This document shows, piece by piece, positions 1 through 14,720 of a stretch of 64,000 bases of DNA. Numbering within the stretch: position 1 is the first letter of the stretch; the number at the start of each line of letters is the position of its first letter. Below the pieces are notes generated by a model. The model ran no database searches. It was not told the DNA's origin and was given only the letters and a program-made list of their open reading frames with translations. The DNA comes from Puffinus mauretanicus (lineage: Eukaryota > Chordata > Aves > Procellariiformes > Procellariidae): assembly GCA_023333565.1 (NCBI GenBank), contig JAJKFH010003680.1:930001-994000 (forward strand), given 5' to 3'. Position numbers and translations under genes: made by a program.

Positions 1-3000
1 CTCCTAAGGCTGCTCTAAACCATTCAATGTCAGTGCAACTGATCATAGTCTCAGCACTTGACTAGTTCACCAGGTTGCCTACCAAAGAGGATCAGGTGAT
101 CTTAACCCCAATCTAAAGAGCAATTTGGCAAAGTCATTTTTAGCTGGAAGTAACCGACACCACCTTTTCGAGTATACCCAGAACTTTACTTAGATAAGTA
201 AAATTAGTTAAGTCAGCCAACTTTATAGAAAAGCCTTGAAAAGTAGCCTACACATAATTTGCACATGAATCATATACAGGGTGGGGAAAAGGAAGGCACA
301 CAGAAAAGCACATTTCTGATCTCTTTGCCAGCTATGCATCACTTCATCCTGGATTTCATAGTGTGGGGCAAGGGGAGGAACACACCACTACGATGTTGCT
401 CTGTGTATGAAGCTGAGCACTAAATCTCAGCAGGCACAAGACGCCAAAACTTCACTACATGGTATAAGATCATGTCCTGAGGATTATTCCTCCTCTGAGA
501 CATATATTCTTTGGAAAATGATTGGAGTGATAGACAGGACATCAATTCATGGCTGACAAAAACCCAGCATCTTCAAGCAACAAGTACGTATTTTTTTAAA
601 AAAACTTGTTAAAATATACGGTGACTGGGAGCGCTGGAAGAGAATAATACAGTTCTATGGACTTAAGCTACCTCATGGCTTGCAAAGCCAGTGGCTTTTG
701 AAGACTGTTTGTTAATGACAGTTTGCAACAGTGTGGTAAACCAAGGCCTGTAATTTGCAGATTTTATTTTTAGAAATACTTATTGGAGCACTGTGGCATT
801 GATGGCTATGAAAGAAGAAATAAAAGAAAGGGGGGAGGAAAGAGCCCATGCAGAATTAAAAGCCTTTCAAGTTTCCTGAAAAGAGTTTTTCAGAACAAGA
901 GGTGGGTTGTGTGGAGTTTTTCTTCTACTTCTTAGGGGAAGGATGGGAGCCTACATTCAAGGGCATAGTATATGCAAAGCACTTTCAGTGTGAAATGCCT
1001 GCCATTGTATCATATTCATAAAAAGCTGCCGCTAGCAAAATAGATAGCCAAATTGAAACACACATCCCATTTCTATAAAAAACATGGAAGGAAATATTAG
1101 CTTGAAAAATTGATGTCAAGATGAAAAGCAGGCTTTTTTCCAGCTGTTCTTACTCAACACTGTAGTCAGAATCATACCACAAAACCAGACAGTCCAGTCA
1201 CAATTAACTCTGAATGGGGTCATTAAAGGCAGAAGATACGCCTTCACAGCTTAATTTAATTATAATTCCCAGCAACTGGAAAGCCTTTTAACATTTTTAG
1301 AATATAGGCTTGTTTTCAACAGTTTCTCCTCTTTTCCAATATGCTCAAACAGTCATTTTTTAATTGGTTTCTTTCCAGAGCTGACAAGTCCTGCCATGCC
1401 ACTTTTGTCAAGAGACTCTGAAACCCCGTTAGGTCGTTGCAGTTTTGTTTTCTGAACTAGGTGTATTTGCGTTCACTGTTTTACCTCAAATTGTCGGTTG
1501 TAAAACTACATGCTCTTTTAAAAATTATCCTGACATTAGCAAATGCTTCCTCCCGGAGTGCCTGTTGAAAGCCATGCAGTTTGTTAATGTTACAGTGCAA
1601 CTTGTTCCCTTTCTTTGGCTTTTTACTATTTCCTAAATATATTAGTGTCTTCCTTGCAAACATGCAGACATGAGCTGCGCTAAACAGCCTTTAGAAAATA
1701 AAAAATAACTAAACCAAGTCATGAAAAGTAAACCCGACATTCTTCTTTCAAATAGCCATAAGGTAATTCAAAAGTGCCAGGTCAAAATTTACTGGGAAGG
1801 TGCTGATTGTGGACCTTAACACTTGGCTACCAGCCCAACTGTTGGATCACCTGTTTTCAGCAAAAGGAACTGAAAAATTCAGCCCGCTCCCTCACACCTT
1901 CTTTGACCTCAAGAGCAATTCAACACTGCAAAAGAAGCAACAGGTTCATCTCTTACCTAGGTTAGGATCCAATACGACATAATGCGCAACTTCAAATAAA
2001 AGACAGTTCAGTCATTGGCAGCACTCTCACTGTGGTTCAAGGTTTAAGAGCACGCACAAATCTTTACAGTCTCAGGCTGTGTAAGTCACTTGCTCATCTC
2101 CAGTCCCATCAGCGGCTTTATGTGACATGAACTATGGGTTTCTGTGTGGTTCATAGCTTGGCAACAGCATTACTTCTAAAAGAGCACAGAGGAACAGCAT
2201 GAGAAGTCCTTACGACTGCACAGAGACTTCAGGGGACTCGGGAATAGATAATATTCAGCAGCCAAAGCATCAGAACATTTTGGCAGCTTTATTCTCTTTA
2301 AATTACAACCTCCTTCTAAAAACAATTTCAAAAGATCTAGCACAGGAGATCTCATTACGACTCTCATGGGTGGCTAGAATAAAAAATAAAAATGAAAAGC
2401 TCTTTCAAGACTGAATCTTTTATTTTCTCACTACAACTACTATGAGACCACCTGTCTTTTATGCAGTGTTTGTAAAGCCAGTGTCTTAACTGTCATGAAA
2501 TAGTTTCCATTTCTGTGGCTAGGAACTTTCAGCATCACTGGGTTTTCCTCTCATTCCGTATACAGAGGTTTGCGATGAAAGCAGTTCTACAATCTCTCCT
2601 CCTCTGGGTCAAACCCTGCCAAGTTCTGCCCATACCTCCCATTCAGTTTCTGGCATTATGCAGCAAGGCAGCATTAAATTGAGAAAAAACAAGAAAACAA
2701 AACACACTTTGAAAAATGTGTTGCACAATGCGGGGTGCAATTTGTCCTAGTTGTACATTCATCCTCTTCCTGATTCCTAAGCAACGTGTGCATGAGTATA
2801 ATGAAGGTTTATTATTTTATTCCATGTGGTCCTAAGAAGTTGATTTTTTTCCTCTAGCTCTTTTAAAAGAAACTGTACTTGGGACAACTTTAAAATTCCT
2901 TCTTTGCAAATAACAGTAATAAAAGGCGACTCCAAACTTGAATGAGCTCTGTGCAGAACATCTCCTTAGTTTGTCTGAAATCCTTCCACTTGGAGTCTGC

Positions 3001-6000
3001 GCTGCTGCGGAGGTCAAAGCATGGAGACATCCAAGCTCTTGGTTGTCAGATGGGTGCCAGATGGGTTATAAATTGGTACCTAGAGTTCACGGTAGAATTT
3101 ACACCTGTTTTGTTTGTCACAAACCTTGTTCATGGCACGGTCTTCATTGTTTTTCATTGTTTCACTCTGCTTAGTCTACATCTTGCTACATCGTTCAAAA
3201 ATAATTGAATGCCTTAGTTGGGAGCTAAAATACCTTTCAAAGTGTGTAAAGAGTCACAAATAAATTTGCCAGGACTGTGCTTTCACTTGCTAAGCAAAAC
3301 AGCAAAAAACATTGTTTTTTCCATTGAGTTATCATCATTTCCTTCCTTTCCTTCCTGAATCTCTGATCTATTTATAAAGAACTTTATGTGCAAATGGTAT
3401 TCATCTATCATTAATTTTTTTTTTATTCCACTACAGGATAAGTAGTTAACTTCACTTCTTTCCTCTTTAATATCTTTTAGACTTGGTAGAAACTGTTTTT
3501 AAAATAATAGGTTTCTGTGATTTTGTAAGCTGTCTCTCTCAGTTCTACCTCCTCCCTCCCTTCCTCCTCTGACAACTCTTGTAACTGAGTTATAAATAAA
3601 GAAAAAAAATAGTAAAAATAAAATCACAGGCTGGATTTCCGCTAACTGCAAAGTGATAAAGTAATGGTTTATCAATTATTTAAATCAATGTGAATTCTAC
3701 CATGATGTGGGTACATACTATTTTCCATTAGGTTTGAAGGTTTTTTTACTGTTTTAAATATCTACAATACAAAGGTAACTCAGATAATAAAGAAGTTATG
3801 CAGTGCTTCCGACTGAACAATACCTTTCATTTGAATATGTATTGTTCAAAAGAGCAGAGCAACTAGCAAACATGCATGGAAGTAGTATAAGTGATATTGC
3901 TGTAACTGTCCCTGCATCAGCTAGCAATACCTTCTTCCACAGTACTCCCATTATTTCAGATGCAATAGACTGCTGAACTGCAGAATAACAGGACCTAATT
4001 AATGTATCAGACAGTCAAGCCACCAACTGGGAGGTGCTTCTGGCTTCCCAGTCGACCCTAAGCTCCCACAGAGCAACACAGATGGGCAGCACTTCCTACC
4101 TTCTTCAGCTGACCAGGAAATTACCTCACTGGCACATGACCCATCCTCAGTTATAGAGGTCTTTATCGTCTTAACATTGACCAACACTAAGCCCCCGTAT
4201 TCTCCCACACCTTCAGCTGCTACAGAACATGGCACTGTGCTTCTCCAGCAGCTCTGGCTATGGCAAGTACATCAGCTCCCTACGTTCACCTGGAAAAGAA
4301 CCAGAGTGATGAGCTTGGTGATCTGGCCATACCGCCTACAAGTGCTCTTCAGAGGTGTATTTTCTGGATGTACCTTTACCAAGTGGCTCACTGTACTTCG
4401 AAAAGGCAGCCCCCTACTTTCTCTTGCTTCACATTAGGCTGAAACTTCACATAGCAGCAGCAGCAGCATTCACTTTCACACAGAAAAGAATCATTAAGTG
4501 AGCCTAGTCCCCTCCTCAAATAGGACAGCCTAGATGATAAATAGTCTTTTCTAACATAAAAGACAGAACACCACATCCAAATACCACAAAACTAATCAAC
4601 CTGTAGGCTGAAGGGAAGGGTGGTTCTGGGTGAAGTTGTGAGAGCCCCCATCCTCACTAAACCTCTTTTCAAGAGTATTTGCTCTTTCTGGAGTAGTGAT
4701 AAAGGAGCATCCCTAAGCAGGGGCGAGAGGAGAAGCCTGTCCTGCTTTCTACTTCTTCTCCTTGCTGGAGAGCAGAGGCCAGGCAGGCAGCCCAAACCCA
4801 GGTAGAAGCATAGCAGGGGGAAGCACAAGGTTAGTGCAGTACATACTGAAATAGCCACAAGACCTATGAAGATTGGTATTATTTGGTACCTGGGGCTATT
4901 TTAAAAGCATTATCATCATTGTGCTAAGTGCTATGGGATAGTCCAGTTAAGAAGTCCTTCTCTGTCAGGAGGGATGTAGAAAGAAGAGCTCTTTAAGTGG
5001 TAAAGTCACTCAGCAGGAGCCTGTGCTCTCCTTGGCAGCGTAACAAGAGAGGGAAAGAGAAGATTAACAGCTTTTCCAATAACTGGCCACTTCTTTTATT
5101 CCATGTAATGGAAATAGGGGAGAGCAATATTGTGTCAAGAATCTGGTACTCTTGGCTTTTCTCTAATCTGGAACTGAATGTACCATTAAAGTGAAATATA
5201 GTATGGCCAGTCCACACTATCAGAAGTTTTTGTTTCCTTGTGTTTCTTTGGATCTTAAAAAAGGAAAATTAAGAAATGTTGAGGTACGTTTCCTAACCCC
5301 TTCCATAGCTGAAAGGGGTTGGAATGAGGCAAATGGATAACCACTTCTTCACTATTTATTAAGTTCTCTCATTGCTTTGACCACTGCTGCTTTGAAATGA
5401 TGCCGCATTTCAATGATATATCAAAAATCACATTGATATGGGTCCATCTGCATGAAAATCCTATGTACAGATTCCTCATTGATGGGAACACTATGGGAAT
5501 TGATGTTATAATTTATTATTATAAATTTCTAATGCTTCTAATAGAAGAATGAGATCTGTAAAGAGAGCTCTGATGAAAACTTTCAGACAAATAATCTTTA
5601 GGCCTTTCCTTTCCAAACATAAGCCAACTAAGTTTTGACGGATAAGTGCAGCTATTTTCCTATGGCACTCACACAGCTTTCTATGTATTATGCTATGCAA
5701 CAATCAACTGAGAAATAACTGAGAGAGATTCAATGGCAGAGGTTAATAACCCGAGACAACACCACATCCAAGGCAGCCTATTTGTGCATGTCACAACAAT
5801 GATAGATAAGTAGTCTGAAGGATGCAAAGATAAAGATTAGGCACTCTACAAGTGTGTTTTTATGTGCAAAGTCTACAACTTAAAAGCTTACCCTTTATAG
5901 AGGTTCAAAAGAATACTTTGAAAGCAAAAAAAGAGCTTCTTTGAAGTGCTTCTTAATGCACCCGGCAAAATAGAAGTAAGAAATTAAACAGATTGGGTAT

Positions 6001-9000
6001 TGGCAGGAAAAGAACTAATTAATGTAACCAGATAGGTTACAAGCTTCAAATATGACCGTAGTAGCGCACTTATATTAGCAACAAGGGATGAACTCATGTA
6101 CTTAAAAAAGCGTAAGACTGTGACTGAGTCTCTGGATTGATAGAAAAACTGGAGACTACAAAGCGCTTTAGGTTCTAGAAGTGCCTGTTTTCCTCCATTG
6201 GCTGCAAAGGGATTGCCTCACATGCAAACAGCATGCAACGTTGGCTGCATCCAACTAAAATGGGAGATTCTGGTAAAGCAAGGCCAAACTGTGCCAATCC
6301 ATCCCCAGCAAAACTAATAATATTATGGTGATGTTACTACACAGATAAAGGATCAAGCAACCAGTAATCTCATGGAAATAATCCCACATCCTCATCAAAT
6401 ATTTACCGAAGGTATCACCTTGCCTTCCGCCCCATTTCAGTCCACATCATACTTGCTCTTGGCTAACATGTCTATTAACGATGTCAGCAAGCGATGGGTT
6501 GCTCAGCACTCAGATCCCACTGGCACAGGAGCACCCACTTAATGCGGTCTGATGTTCCAAACACATCTTCAGGACCATTGCCTGAGGATGAAAGCTTCAG
6601 GTCATAATGTAAAATCAAAGCTGTATTCAAAAAATCATCCTCCTGACTGCATGACTTAGATGCTTACATATGATAATGTAGTCCTTGAACAGCATTAAAA
6701 CCAGAATACAGTTGTTTCCAGTTGACAAACAAAGTGCAAGAAGTCTATTAGTCCAGCCCCTGTGCTTTTTATGCCCCATGCAAAGAGCATTAGAGTCAGT
6801 GGAAAAGTTTCTGTTGAGTTTGGGGTAAGTACTTACCAGGCAAGAGGTGTTCCTGGGGCAGGGCGAATAACTTAGGTTCAGAAATCTCTCTCGTCTGTCA
6901 TTTTTTTCCACCAGTCTAATAGCAATGAAGGTATTCAGTGTGAATAGAAAAAGGAAATGCTTGGAGGGGACTTTGGAGCTTCTTGAATCCTTTCTTTCCT
7001 CTCCCCAGCTACCCTTCTTTTATTTAAAAGTTATTGAAAGCTGGAATATATACACCAAGAAATTTCCAGAAACCACCAACTGAGACTGAGGTGGTCACAA
7101 GACCAGAGTCTGGGTATGCACCTCTTTGGGTTACGTTGCTTTTTAATATCTTCTTGATCGAGGCTCAGTTGAAGCTTCAGTGAGAGACTCAGCAACACAC
7201 TTACTGTGGTTCACTGACCTGCTTTCTTCCTTCTCCTAGGCATAGGTCCTATTTCATATTCATTTAAAAGGAAAATCCCTCTCTACTCCATACCTTCCAA
7301 GCCACCATCGTTGCTATACAAATCATGAGCTGTCATGAAAAGAACCAGAAAACCTCCATTTTGTTTCATACTTTGTATCACCTTAAGGGTTTATGAGGAT
7401 GTGATTTCACTTATTTGAACACCAACCATTTTTTTATTCCTGCCAGTCTGTGTTAAGAGGGATTTAATGCTTGTTTAATGAAGCCTGGAGAAACAGAGAT
7501 GTTATTCTGCTTCTGTCCGCTTAGCTGCTTTGTTAGGAGTTATAATATCTCTTTCAGAATTTTACCCATTAGCTTTTCAGCAGCAATATTTTCCAGTTTC
7601 ATGGGAATTACAGCATTTACTAATCTTTTAAGGAAAATCCTGCTCTTCGCTCTAGCATGCATTATAAACAGCCTTCCTGGGGGTTTTGTCTTTTAATCTC
7701 ATCACAATGATTTATTTGTTTTTATCTACTTTCTCTTTGAAATCAGGTATTTAAAAGTGGTGTTTAAAAATTGACTTAGGTATTTGTGTACTGAAAATTT
7801 TCAATGAGATACACAAATGTTTCTTTTAAATATCAAATACTGTTCAAAAATGCAACTTTAGAAAAAACATTGGGTTTATATAGTATTGAATGGAATATTC
7901 TGCTGAATATGTCTTTAGGACTGCCTTTCCAACATTAAGATTTTTTTTCCTCTTTCTCCTGTTTCTTTTCAGAGTAATTTGGAGTTTAGTTATATTAGGA
8001 GTTGTGTATTTATATAAACCTTATTTGAGTTATTATTCAATGCTGTCTTTTCTTTTTAATTCTCTTGGCCAGAGCATTTGTGCTATTATCGGTCATTCCA
8101 CTGAATATTACAATATTTGATACAAACAGCTATTTCTTAGCTTAAACATTCAATGGAACTGTCTACCCTTAGGGTAAAGGTTTGTCCTTGATAAAGATGA
8201 GCTTTCTCCAGGGACAGTTGAAGGCCATGGAGAGATCTTTCAAAGGACTAAAGGCAATAAAAATTTGAGCTTTCAAGTTAAAAGAACATTTCTTTGACCC
8301 TGCTTCATATAACAAACTTACAGTAAATGTATGCAGGATAAATTTAATAAAATAAGACAAACAAAATATTTCACTGCACACAGTTCTTCCCTTGGGGTAT
8401 AGGGCAAAGAATAAACATGCGACAGATGTTAGTCATTACTAAAGGCATGGGTATAGCATGGCGAAGGGAACAGTCTGAGAACCTATGCACGCTGCAACTT
8501 CTATACGATAGCTATGCAGCATATGTTTTCATTGCCATTCATAGCTCATTTTAAACAAGTTTTATTTCCAGAGCTGACTTCTTCATTTAGGTTTCATCTC
8601 TTGTGTTGAGGGTGGAAAGTGAGGGAACTGGGGGAAGTAAAGTACTCCTTCAAAGACAAAACTAGTAGGGTACCTTCTCTAGGAGCTTCCAACAGCAGTT
8701 ACTGTCCCTCCTCCCACCGCCCTCTCTCACTGTCTTTGGAAATTTTAGTGTAAAAAACACCCTGATGATGAATACTGGAAATATTTCTCTCTAGAACTGT
8801 CCTACATGGATTCCAGAGCCTCAGTGAAGACAGATTGAGAGGGGATTGTGCTTATGGTTTTAGAGCTACAAGTTTAGTTGGGGAAGTCTCCTATTTTTTT
8901 TCCAGATTTCACTCATATATATCATGCTGGCTTGGAGTCTCATGAAATAAATTTCAACAGAGAGAATAAATAATACAAGCCTTTAAGTACTGTCACTGCT

Positions 9001-11009
9001 GACATCACAACACATTCTTCTAAACTATTGTTTTGGAAAAACATTTTTCTCCTCTTGGACGTACACTGTTTCTCTCTGTTACTTCTGTTAAAAGTCCCCA
9101 GAAGAGGAACAAAATCCTTCAAGACTAGGTAAAAACAATCTGCGTTCAAAGCAAAGTGTGATCTGAATCTGTAACATCAAAACTTTGCAAAGCTATTAAA
9201 ATTCATGTTCTAGAAGATGTAGCTTGATATTCTTTATTGCATCATTTGGAAAAGGAAGCAGTTTTGAAAATATTACTGAAAAATGCATTAGAAAAGTGTA
9301 ATCCAGTTTCTTTCTAAGTCAGGAGGCTTTTATATTACATAACAATTGAGAAGGAAATTTTGCTTACTTATAAGCATAAAACGTCCACTCCAAAGCTCTG
9401 CATACTTTGTGTGCAAAACTATCTTATTTTGGGTTTTATTTACTTGTGCTTCTTGATGGGGAAAAAACCACCCACATAAAATATGATAATGAAAATCAGC
9501 ATAATGCATAATCTTGTGTGACTTCAGCTGTTATAAGTCAGTATGAAGCCTTCCAGCTCCCACAGTTGACGGTGCATTACAGAAGGGTCAATATTTCCAA
9601 AATATTTTTTAACAATAGGAATTATTAGAGCATCCAAATATTGGCTCGTGTTTCTAAACATATTTGGTTTATCTAGAAAAGTATGTTTCTCTTTGAACAA
9701 GTTTTAAGAGCAAAATATAAAACAATTTTCTAGAAGAGTAAAACTGACAAATTCCTGATTCAGTCCAGATGGTGTGGGGGTTTGGGTTTTTCTTTAAGTA
9801 AATCTATCTTCCATTTCATAATTTGAAAACCCAGATAAACACTAAATAAATAAATAAATTAACTGTTTGGCCTTGTGTAAATATCTTTTCTGAGGAGTTC
9901 TAGCAACTGTTTACGGGACTGATGAGGGTGAACAGGAAAAATATAATAAAAAAGCATTCAGGGATAATAGTTACAGGGCTCAAAGCCTCCAAACAATCAT
10001 GCTACTTATTTTCTGCAGCTGTCTAAATAGGCCTAACTGCAGGTAATTAAGTTTGACAGAGTGCTGTCCAAGGACACAGAACAGAAGTAGAATCACTCTG
10101 ACACTCTGAATTCATTCAGATGTAGGATTGTCAGATGTGGTTTTTCCCTTGACACTGATATTGAATAGATTTATGATGAAATTGTCCCTCATGCTCTCTT
10201 GTCCATCACCCAATGTTACCCATGATTGCCTGCCACACACCTTTTCATGCACTCTTTCGCTTGGGCACAAGGTGAAATCAAGGTATCACTGAAGATTACT
10301 TTCACTGCTATCTTCACTGGTGCCAAAACTGGTGCTCCAATGAGACACAGTAATTCAAACAGTCTTCTACTACTGTATGAGTCGAAAAATCAAATTCACA
10401 CAGACTAATATTTACAAACTTGATAGCTGCAGTTAGGCATCCATAATGTATTTTCAGGCAACTAAATAAGTGGATCCCTTTGCAAAAGCTTTGCATTTGT
10501 GGGAGATCACATCATAGAAAAAAAATCTTATTTGGTTCCCAGAACTTTTTGAAATAGTTCAGCAGGCTTCCAAACACCCTTCTTACATGATAGGCATAGT
10601 CAGTATCGTAACAATTATGATTTTATCAGTGTTGCTATTCATTTCTCAAAGAAGACTCCACATCTGAACACGGTTGAAAAGACTCTTTTGTTATCCTCTT
10701 GCAGAGTGAATTATTTCCCAAGAACACTAGAATTCATTCTTATCTTATAGTGTTTTAAGTTACTCTTATTTGAGTTCAATTCTTGAAGAAATTAAATCCT
10801 GTCTAAAATACTTCCCGTGGAGTTTTTATTCTTATTTCCTAAAACAACTTTTTCAATTTCATAGGGAAGAAGTCATTCAGGTTTGAATAAAAAAGGAAAA
10901 AAAAATCCTTTTAATTCACTTGACCTTTCCTAGAAGAGGAGTAACTATTTCCATTTTTCAAAGCAATATTGTACTTAAAGAATATCTTTGTTCACCTTGT
11001 GATGGAGAT
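1..11009. other. No recognised gene or repeat
   Basis: AT-rich unique-looking DNA. Every ORF is under 95 codons and none resembles a known family. Short A- and T-runs are the only low-complexity sequence apart from the TAAA repeat near 9.85 kb. It could be intron or intergenic. Confidence 0.6.
9843..9860 (+). repeat. (TAAA)n microsatellite
   Basis: About four TAAA units. Confidence 0.8.
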
Positions 11010-11229
11010 TACTGTTGAAATTCCATCTGAACACAAGAAAATACATTTTTACTGCAGTAGTTGTCAAACACCAGAACAGGTTGTCCAGAAAGCTTGTGGA
11101 GTTTCCATCTGTGGATATATTAAAAACCCAACTGGACACGGTCCTGGGCAACCTGCTCCAGCTTACCATGCCCTGTGCAGGGGGTGGGACTAGATGATCT
11201 CAAGAGGTGCCATCCCATGATTCTGTGAT
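11010..11229 (+). mobile_element. CR1 LINE 3' fragment
   Basis: The last part of CR1 ORF2 (F-H-L-N-T-R-K) and the 3' end with GGGACTAGATGATCTCAAGAGG and ATGATTCTGTGATT. About 220 bp survive of a strongly 5'-truncated insertion. It is moderately diverged. Confidence 0.88.
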
Positions 11230-11914
11230 TACATGTGAAGTAGACACATCAAGGTTCTTCATCCATCAGGACAGTGTATAAAAAAATCTTGGAATATTTG
11301 TCTCAAAACAAACCCGGGAAATGAAAATAAGCATTTAAATTAAAAAGCAAACAAACATACAAACAAAAATTACTATTACACTAGTATCTAGTAAGTTGGG
11401 CAACTATTTGTTGAAAGGCGTATCAACACAACAAATAATAAAATTCCAGGCTTAAAATATCTGAGATGCAATCACAGGACCTTAAACAATGTCCCCGGTA
11501 TCCTCCACTCTAATGTCCTGTCTTTATCTGTACCATATTTTACAGTGTCAGATCATCTTTTAATCAATATTATCATATGTGGAGCTTCCTATATTCTACA
11601 TGAGATCATATTTCTCTCTGTGCAGAAGGCCCTTACAAGAAATTGGTCAAGAAGAAACTTGCAGTGTATAGCCCCTTTCTCTTTCAAACCCAGCCCATAA
11701 AGAAACTATAAACATTTCAAAATTGTGTAAAGGTTTTTCTTGTTTCCATCATTCCCCACTGACATCAGAATCTCATAATCTGATGAACAGAAATCTAAAT
11801 TCCCACTCTTCTTTTGCTAAGAATAAATCTGTAAATGTATTTACATTGCATTTTTCTTCAACAGATACTTTGTATTTCTCACCTTTGAATCTTCCAGTTA
11901 GCAAACTTCTAAGT

Positions 11915-11973
11915 TAAAAATAATAAATAATAAAAAAAAAATTTAAAAAATCAATAAAAATTTAAAAAAATTA
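11915..11973 (+). repeat. A/T-only low-complexity tract
   Basis: Nearly 60 bp of AATAAT and A-run sequence with a single C. Confidence 0.9.
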
Positions 11974-12961
11974 TCTCTCTTAGAAAGCAGAGTTTCTGAC
12001 CCGGTTTCCCATTCCACAACCCAGATGATACTCCTGCATGCAGAACCTTATCTTCCCTTTCTTTTGCCCTGTCTCTCCACAATCCTCTCCTAAGGTCTTC
12101 CTCCTCATCTAGAAGTCTGTACAGCACAGATTACAAGCTTATTAGCTGCAGCTAAATTCTCATTTACCAGGACTAGATAGTTCTCTCTGGACCCTACTAA
12201 GTACCACTTTCATTTCCCATCTATCTCTGGCAAGTAGATTTTGAGCTGTAGCACACAGTTGCCACCTTTCATCCAAAGCTGCATTTTACTAGTGAAGGAA
12301 GCAATTTCTGAGTAATCAGTAAATTAGGCTATAGAGCGTTTTGGATGACAGGTGTTATGTAAAAAGAAATCATTCCCACCAAATCATTAGTGGCAAAGTC
12401 ATTATTAGCTGATGGCGGGCTGGAAGTCAAAGTAAAATGAATTGCTATCCACTTCAGTAACCCCTTTAATCTGTCACAGCCTAAACCAAAGAGCCTGTTC
12501 TGCTACATTATGTGAAAAAGGTTGCATTAGCGATAGCTGTACCTTGGTGGCTCCTCATGACTCAGGGCAGGCATACGGATCCCCTGCAATGCAGCATCAG
12601 TCAGAGGGCATCCTCTCAAGTACATAGCGGCCTTCCCATGCAGGGAGGTCCTCCACAGAGCCTTGCACGATCCAAGGGGCAACACTTTTCGGTAGTGGAT
12701 GGGCTACCTAGAGCTACTGCAGGCAGACCCTTCCCTGGCCTTCTGCCCAGTATTTCGTCCACAAAAATAGCTTCAAACCCTAGCAAACCATATGCACAAC
12801 CTCAGTTAAATTCAGGTATAACATCACAAGTTTTGTTTCCTGACTTATTTTTAACTCACTGAATCTCATTCCCAGAGTTTCTGATGATTTTCATTAGTCA
12901 GCCTGAAGATTTCATCTACATGGGTTAAAAGTCGTCTTCCTCCATGAGAGGGAAGTGAACT

Positions 12962-12997
12962 TGTGTAGGTGTGTGTGCACACGTGCATGCATGTGCA
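12962..12997 (+). repeat. Alternating purine-pyrimidine TG/CA/GC tract
   Basis: A short interrupted TG run passes into GTGCACACGTGCATGCATG. It alternates purine and pyrimidine almost throughout, which favours Z-DNA. Confidence 0.75.
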
Positions 12998-14659
12998 TTT
13001 TTAGGAGCGGTGGTAAGTATATCTACCTAACTTCAAAAACAGCAATCCAGCAATTATTCTTTAAAAAGCAGTCAAATTATTATATTTATGTCTTCTAGCA
13101 GTATTTACAGATCCAAGCTCAGTTTTGCTTACCATCAAATTATATTATATACATAGTAAAGTATGTTGATAAACTAGGCAATAAATGGATCTTGCATCTA
13201 ATAAGTCAACAAAAAAATCAAACAAACCCTAAATTCAAACACTGTGTTTTATAGCAATGCAAAGAGAATTTCAAAACTACCTTTTTTCAAAAAAAAAAAA
13301 AGTGTATTTGTATTTCAGATGGTCAGTGCTGTGTTTTAACCGTGTCCTTGTATGGGAATTCTCCAAGGAGTGTGACGGTGAAAGAGGGACAAGCTAATGC
13401 AAAAAGTTTGCGACATATCACTGCATCTGCAAGTGTGGCAATCTGCAGTCAGGTCCTGCTCTTTGCCCAGACACAATTAAGCTAGGAATCTAATGAATCT
13501 TAGCATAGGAATCTATGTTACATTAAATCAAGTTTTGTAGTAAAGAGGCAAATTAGGTTTAAATTAAAAAAGAGCATTGCTTAGAAGACCCAGCAACAAA
13601 TTTAACAGCTGTCACTGTAGACAAAGAGGATGAAAATAAAACACCAATGATTCCAACAATCTTTACCATTAGAAAACACAAATATATCTTTTGGGAGGCT
13701 GCATGTGACATATTTAGTTGTTGCTACCCCACCTGAGTCTCTGGAGAACACTAAGTATGAAATTCACTGTGGCTGAAAATACAAAATACAGCCAATTAAA
13801 AGAGGGCACCATTTGCCATCTCATATTTATTACTCTAATGTAACATTTTATTACTCTAATAAAAACAATCACATGAGTTGGCTTATTAAAAATTACAAAA
13901 GCAGCCTGCTATAGTCTCTCATCAACCCACGTGAATGACAGTAGTCTAACCTTTATATTTACAATGGTCTGTCCTTTACATTTAGAGATTATAGTTGAAA
14001 CTGGTAAGCAATGATTGCAAGAATGGCATACCAAGATATGATAATTCAAACATAAAACACATTTCCATACAGCTGAATGCAAATTTATACACATGCCATA
14101 AGACACTCTATACAGAGGTTGTACTTTAATCCAGGAAGCAGTGACTGCAAAGAATGTCAATTGGGTCATGGTGGACAAGCAACAGACTTCCAGGATGCGT
14201 AAAAAGGTTAACACAACCGTTGTTTATATGCACAAAGGAAAATAGGATATTACTCGTGACTTTGCGGAGGCTTCCGGTTCCCACATTTTAATTATGATAT
14301 TGAAAAGTCAGAGCTAATGCAAAGACATGCACAAAATTTGAGAAGAAAGAGGTTAGACACTATATTGGTATATGTAGCAGTGTTCCTATCTTCATTCCCA
14401 TTGTTACAGATAGGCTCACTTGTGAAAGCAGAGATTGCTGATGAAGTCAGTGATTGGAAATTGATTTTGGAAGAGAATAATTGTTCATATACACAGAAAA
14501 CAATTTAAAATAAGATCAACTTAAAGTTCCAATTCTGAATGTTATGACATTTAGATTAACAGGTAAAGCTCATCCATACAAGGACCCTTCCCCAATTTAC
14601 CTTTTCAAAGCATTTAAAAAAACAATTCCAGAGAAAAAAGGGGATGGATTAAAAATAAA

Positions 14660-14720
14660 GGACAGAAAAATGTTTAAAAATAAGGACAGAAAAAAGGACA
14701 GAAAGACAGAAAGGACAGGA
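14660..14720 (+). repeat. Degenerate GGACAGAAA tandem array
   Basis: About five copies of a GGACAG(A)n unit, separated by short A-rich spacers, form a purine-only tract within the plus strand. Confidence 0.75.

Noticed and set aside
12512..12862. 116-codon plus-strand ORF in a GC-richer patch
   Set aside because: No recognised domain, Ser/Pro/Gln-rich mixed composition, no splice or promoter context. Likely chance.
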